Source: JAKVCB01 sp965243695
Lineage (GTDB): Bacteria; Planctomycetota; Planctomycetia; Pirellulales; Lacipirellulaceae
Assembly: GCA_965243695.1 (NCBI GenBank)
Contig: CBDEWC010000039.1
Span: 62,001 to 126,000 of the forward strand
Reading direction: 5' to 3'
Length of the DNA: 64,000 nucleotides
In this document: piece by piece, positions 61,101 to 64,000 of the stretch
How the letters are laid out: each line of letters begins with the position of its first letter
Numbering within the stretch: the stretch's first letter is position 1
The notes under the pieces: model-generated
Databases searched by the model: none
What the model saw: the letters and a program-made list of their open reading frames with translations, nothing else
Told to the model about the DNA's origin: nothing
Translations under genes and position numbers: made by a program

Positions 61101-62517
61101 AAAACGTCTGGACGCGGCGCGGCAATTGATCGAGTTTCAACCAGATTCCACGGCGGCTGTCGAGGCGTTGTTAAAACGTGTGACGCCTCAGACCGATCCA
61201 CAGATGTCGGACGGATTGTTGCGTGTCCTGCAACTCAGCCAGGCGCCCCAAATAGGTTCGCAGTTGATGACCCACTTCCCGGTTCTGACTCCCGCAATCC
61301 GATCGACGGCAATCCAGGTGTTGCTGGGACGCAAAGCGTCGACCATGGCGCTGTTGGACGGAGCGGAAGCGGGCAGCGTGCAGTTGGACGAACTGTCGCT
61401 AGATCAGAGACGCACGCTGGCCGCCCACCCGGATGCCGCGATTCGGCGCCGCGCCCAGGCTCTACTCAAACGTGGTGGAGCTTTACCGAACGCGGATCGG
61501 CAGAAGGTGTTTCAGGATCTACTGGTAAGTGCTGAGCGAACCGGGGACGCGATCAAGGGCAAGGCCGTGTTCAAGAAGCAGTGTTCCAAGTGCCATGTGC
61601 ACAGCGGCGAGGGGATTCGCATCGGTCCGGATCTGACGGGAATGGCCGTGCATCCCAAAGCGGAGTTGTTGAATCAGATTGTCGATCCCAGCCGCAGTGT
61701 CGAAGGCAATTTTCGCTTGTACACGGTCGTGACTGTGGACGGGCAGGTGTTCAACGGAATGCTGGCGTCGGAATCGAAAACGGCGATTGAACTGTTTGAT
61801 ACCGAGGGCAAAAAGAAGTCGTTGTTGAGGGAAGACATCGAGGAGCTCCGCGGCTCGCGCAAATCGCTGATGCCGGACGGATTTGAAAAGCAGCTCCGTC
61901 CTGATGATTTTTCCGATCTGCTGGAATTTCTGACTCAGCGAGGCCAGTACCTGCCGATCGATCTCAGAAAAGCGGCCACGATCGCCAGCGACCGGGGCAT
62001 GTTCACCAGCAAAGCTGGGGAAGTCGAACGGCTGATCTTCCCCGATTGGAAACCGAAGCGGTTCAAGGGCGTACCGTTCCATGTGCTGGATCCACAGGGT
62101 GGCCGCGTGGCAAACGTCATCCTGTTGCACGGTCCGAATGGGGCCGTATCGGCCCGGATGCCCAAATCGGCGCGCGTGTCCTGCAACGGTCCGGCGCGCG
62201 CGATTCACCTGCTCAGCGGAGTCAGTGGCTGGGGGCATCCTTTCGGTAACGCAGGCTCGTTGACCATGACTGTCCGGCTGCACTTCGCCGATGGGAAGAC
62301 CGAAGACCACGAATTGCAGAACGGTGTGCATTTTTCCGACTACATCCGCCGAGTCGATGTTCCGAAATCTGAGCTCGCTTTCATGCTCCGCGGTCAACAG
62401 GTGCGGTATCTGGCCGTGTATCCCACCCGCCGCGATCCGATCAAGCACATCGAGTTCATCAAGGGCGACGACCGATCGGCTCCGGTCGTGATGGCCGTCA
62501 CGCTGGAATCGCCCTGA
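58117..62517 (+). CDS. Giant ThuA + PVC-type haem-binding + HEAT repeat exported protein
   Basis: 1466 residues from GTG 58117, chosen because gaagga lies about 11 bases upstream. ATG 58159 is the alternative; the open frame from 58054 has no ribosome site. Signal peptide (PWLWIVCWLLSCCWAACPAA), then a ThuA-like trehalose-utilisation domain (about 40-260, with HCATYCFRN, FKRHGTG and GHDQRTW). A six-bladed PVC-type dehydrogenase propeller (LAMTWDERGRLWVAETYDYP) follows, then HEAT repeats (about 720-1150), a cytochrome c domain (CSKCHVHSGEGIRIGPDLTG) and a C-terminal jelly-roll-like region. Such proteins are attributed to periplasmic carbohydrate oxidation. It follows the EKP-lacking Gfo/Idh gene. 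Confidence 0.88.
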   Translation: MKQYTLPYCDPPGCMTCLPRPWLWIVCWLLSCCWAACPAADLRGLFLGDNGPHQPRLRFAQLQPVLAARGIELVYTDEMRDLNPQTLAKYDVLVLYANIDRISEGQSQALLAYVADGHGFVPLHCATYCFRNSPEVVALMGGQFKRHGTGVFRTEIDRPEHPIMRGFGGFESWDETYVHHLHNERNRTVLAFRVDNQGREPWTWIRTHGKGRVFYTAWGHDQRTWSQPGFQNLVERGIRWSAGGDPAEAGDYLADRPFPVPRMTARRTDLKPFAFVDVGKKIPNYTQSNKWGTQGEPLSRMQKPLAPAESLKHLVVPQGFHAELFVAEPQLGGKPLAMTWDERGRLWVAETYDYPNALQPPGKGRDRIRICEDTDGDWVADRFTVFAEGLSIPSSMAFHRGGLIVQNGTETLYLRDSDGDDRADVRRVLISNWSMGDTHGGVSNFQYGLDNWIWAMQGYNNSQPMLNGRHQQAFRMGFFRFRPDGSELEFMRSTNNNTWGLGISEEGIIFGSTANRNPSVYLPIANRYYERVRGWKPSLTLGTIADTFLFKPITDNVRQVDQFGGYTAGAGHALYTARRYPQAYWNRTAFVNGPTGHLVGTFVLRPRGSDFRSTSPFNLVASDDEWSAPIMSEVGPDGNVWVLDWYNYIVQHNPTPHGFERGKGNAYATDLRDKKHGRIYRIVYDSDQPPQSYSLRGATPQKLVTTLGHPTRLWRRQAQRLLVERGQRDVVPALIQATADTHVDQVNLNVGAIHALWTLHGLGVLDGGHPTAQAAAVAALGHPSAGVRRNAVQVLPSTNDSSRAILDAGLLSDADAQVRLAAFLALSELPAIPECGPAIAAAVALPKNRDDRWIPEAATSAAAANSQAFLVALAVAPTVAPQVLEVAGVVAEHYARGGPVETVGALLSQLDEAHVSLVNVIVGRLARGWPADRRPVLNAETEKDLERLLSRTTEGNRGQLIKLASRWGSVKLMKYAGKVVDELLLKVDDVKLQEEKRLDAARQLIEFQPDSTAAVEALLKRVTPQTDPQMSDGLLRVLQLSQAPQIGSQLMTHFPVLTPAIRSTAIQVLLGRKASTMALLDGAEAGSVQLDELSLDQRRTLAAHPDAAIRRRAQALLKRGGALPNADRQKVFQDLLVSAERTGDAIKGKAVFKKQCSKCHVHSGEGIRIGPDLTGMAVHPKAELLNQIVDPSRSVEGNFRLYTVVTVDGQVFNGMLASESKTAIELFDTEGKKKSLLREDIEELRGSRKSLMPDGFEKQLRPDDFSDLLEFLTQRGQYLPIDLRKAATIASDRGMFTSKAGEVERLIFPDWKPKRFKGVPFHVLDPQGGRVANVILLHGPNGAVSARMPKSARVSCNGPARAIHLLSGVSGWGHPFGNAGSLTMTVRLHFADGKTEDHELQNGVHFSDYIRRVDVPKSELAFMLRGQQVRYLAVYPTRRDPIKHIEFIKGDDRSAPVVMAVTLESP

Positions 62518-62667
62518 GCGGCATGCCGGCTGCTGGCCGCACGCTGGAATATCGATGTGCGCTGCGTGTTTGACTCGGCGAGATGTCGCCGAGTCAAACT
62601 CGTCGCGGTAAAGCAATCTCTGTTCGGATGCATTCTCTGAGGTCGATTTGAGTCTCTGCATGCTGGA

Positions 62668-62741
62668 CAAGCGTGCTTCTTGGATTTGTAGACAACCTGT
62701 CGAGCATTGGTTACCTTGATCAGCCGGGCCAGACTGAAAGG
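62668..62741 (+). repeat. 74-bp element, copy B
   Basis: Second copy of the element at 56610-56683, same length and orientation. TTGTAGACAA at 62686-62695. It ends 95 bp before the transglutaminase-like start, compared with 91 bp for copy A. The 62518-62836 gap otherwise shows nothing. Confidence 0.85.
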
Positions 62742-62836
62742 ACAACGGACCATGGTCTGTAGCGTGCCGGGCGGTTTTGTCGGTTCTGCCATGGGTGACA
62801 TGGTAGAATATGGGTTCACAGAGGAGATACCAACGG

Positions 62837-64000
62837 ATGCAGATGTTGAAGATCTTCGTGGCGATGCTGATATTGGCTCCTTCGCTGACAGTTGGATCAG
62901 TCATTGCCGATGAACTTGAGGATGTTCTTGGTCGCTCAGGTGCAAATCGGAAGCAACTGGTAAAGGCTCTCGACGAAGTTCCACCAGATGAGCGGAATGG
63001 ACTTGTCTGGCTCATCACGCACATGCCAGCGCGAGACCTGGCCACCCTGGATGCGCAATACCTCCTTGAGAACACCCGCCACGCCTATGAGGCATGGCGC
63101 AACGCTCCGTGGCACGATGCAGTGTCTGAAGACATGTTCTTTGATGCGATCTTGCCGTATGCCAGCATCAATGAACGTCGCGACAATTGGCGCGCTGATT
63201 TTCGCGAGAAGTTCAGCCCGCTTGTTGCCGAAGCAAAGACACCAGGCGAAGCTGCAGCGATTCTGAACCAGAAAATCTTTCCGATGGTTGGAGTGAAGTA
63301 TTCAACCAAACGCCCCAAGGCCGACCAAAGTCCCTACGAGTCGATCGATGCAGGTTTGGCCTCCTGTACTGGCTTGAGTGTGTTGCTGGTTGATGCGTGT
63401 CGATCGGTTGGGGTTCCAGCGCGGTTTGTAGGTACACCGCTCTGGTCGGATGAAAGTGGGAACCACTCGTGGGTTGAAGTGTGGGATAAGGGTTGGCATT
63501 TCACAGGCGCTGCTGAGCCTACCGGTAATGAACTTGATAAGGGATGGTTCAGCGGTAACGCTTCGGGAGCGAACCGAGACGATCCTCGCAATGCGATCTA
63601 CGCAACCACTTGGCGGAAGACGCCGATTGCCTTCCCGCTGGCCTGGCTCCCGACAGACACCACGGTGAATGCGGTTGACGTGACCGATCGGTACACCTCA
63701 AAGGAAACGCCAACTCCTGAAGGGATGGCTCGTGTTTGTTTCCGCGTGGTTGGGGCTGATGATGCACGAAGGGCTGCGCAGGTTCAGGTGCTGCTCGGTG
63801 ATGAGGTGCTCTTTGAGGGAATGAGTAAGGATGAGCAGTTCGACGCAAACGACCACTTGGCAGCGGTCCTTCCTCTGGGTGCAGAACTTCGTGCTCAAGT
63901 TTCCGGTGTGGAGCACCCCTTCACCGTTGAGGAAGACAAACAATTGATTGCCGTGACTCTTCAGGATTCGCGGCGATCTTCTGCCAATGCTCTTCGAGCG
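62837..64000 (+). CDS. Exported transglutaminase-like protein, cut by the window end
   Basis: At least 388 residues; the frame runs to the window edge without a stop. Start ATG 62837 has agaggag upstream and a signal peptide (MLKIFVAMLILAPSLTVGSV). The core is a transglutaminase/cysteine-protease fold: Cys in DAGLASCTGLSVLLVDACRS, His in GNHSWVEVWDKGWHF, and a following Asp/Glu in AAEPTGNELDKGWF. It would cleave or cross-link amide bonds outside the cytoplasm. A beta-rich C-terminal extension (ARVCFRVVGADDARRAAQVQ) follows. It lies downstream of copy B of the 74-bp element. Confidence 0.88.
   Translation, partial: MQMLKIFVAMLILAPSLTVGSVIADELEDVLGRSGANRKQLVKALDEVPPDERNGLVWLITHMPARDLATLDAQYLLENTRHAYEAWRNAPWHDAVSEDMFFDAILPYASINERRDNWRADFREKFSPLVAEAKTPGEAAAILNQKIFPMVGVKYSTKRPKADQSPYESIDAGLASCTGLSVLLVDACRSVGVPARFVGTPLWSDESGNHSWVEVWDKGWHFTGAAEPTGNELDKGWFSGNASGANRDDPRNAIYATTWRKTPIAFPLAWLPTDTTVNAVDVTDRYTSKETPTPEGMARVCFRVVGADDARRAAQVQVLLGDEVLFEGMSKDEQFDANDHLAAVLPLGAELRAQVSGVEHPFTVEEDKQLIAVTLQDSRRSSANALRA

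Noticed and set aside
61519..63075. Long open frame of 518 codons on the minus strand
   Set aside because: Lies antisense to the giant PVC-type gene and crosses the 74-bp element; no domain or signal was seen, and high-GC genes often leave open antisense frames.
1..64000. tRNA, rRNA and insertion sequence genes
   Set aside because: None recognised when the gaps were read for T-loop motifs, rRNA-like blocks or transposase frames.

Overview
The window looks planctomycete. The best indicators are a DUF1559 pseudopilin-like protein, the cytochrome/DUF1549/DUF1553 plus DUF1501 gene pair, a PVC-type cytochrome c giant protein, PEP-CTERM tails preceded by dockerin-like loops, and many Gfo/Idh, sulfatase-like and sugar-epimerase genes. 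No rRNA, tRNA, CRISPR array or transposase was recognised.

Layout. Bases 1-8062 resemble the neighbourhood of a chromosome origin: the 3' end of yidC, mnmE, a thioesterase, a DciA-type protein on the minus strand, an ABC ATPase, a broken histidine kinase, three perfect parS sites, a frame-broken parB, and then the first 90 or so codons of a fliD-like gene. At about 8060 the fliD reading frame stops making sense. The sequence becomes the C-terminal half of a phytanoyl-CoA-dioxygenase-like gene in another frame. This is either an assembly chimera or a real rearrangement, so the first 8 kb should not be assumed to belong to the same genome as the rest.

8.5-12.1 kb is a minus-strand metabolic group (cupin, isocitrate-lyase/PEP-mutase-like enzyme, VOC protein, SDR, plus a second VOC protein). 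12.5-15.7 kb is an ABC exporter operon with a membrane-anchored exported protein. 15.9-28.4 kb holds large exported proteins: a PQQ-type propeller protein with an inserted Rossmann/methyltransferase-like domain, and two PEP-CTERM proteins (one trypsin-like, one FG-GAP/ASPIC) that share the same repeat module of about 276 residues. A ceramidase-like enzyme lies between them. 28.8-35.7 kb has an alcohol dehydrogenase, a TauE/SafE permease, an AceE-like E1 enzyme, a rhomboid-like protein and a sialidase-like protein.

36.0-39.6 kb is a putative iron-responsive locus. It has a Fur-box-like palindrome, a 57-residue HemP, a frame-broken TPR protein, a second Fur-box-like site and a DUF1559 pseudopilin. 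39.7-51.4 kb is a sugar or sugar-acid uptake and catabolism region: sugar isomerase and Gfo/Idh in a divergent pair, two sodium/solute symporters, an FGGY kinase, an M81 peptidase, an enolase-superfamily dehydratase and a broken APC permease. 52.0-56.6 kb carries the DUF1553/DUF1501 pair and a sulfatase remnant. From 56.6 kb to the end, two diverged copies of a 74-bp element sit about 90-95 bp upstream of a Gfo/Idh gene and a transglutaminase-like gene, with a 1466-residue ThuA/PVC-cytochrome protein between them.

Two features recur. Several genes are broken by single-base frame changes (kinase, parB, TPR, APC permease), which suggests local sequence error or decay. Several gaps carry short perfect tandem duplications with unrelated units.
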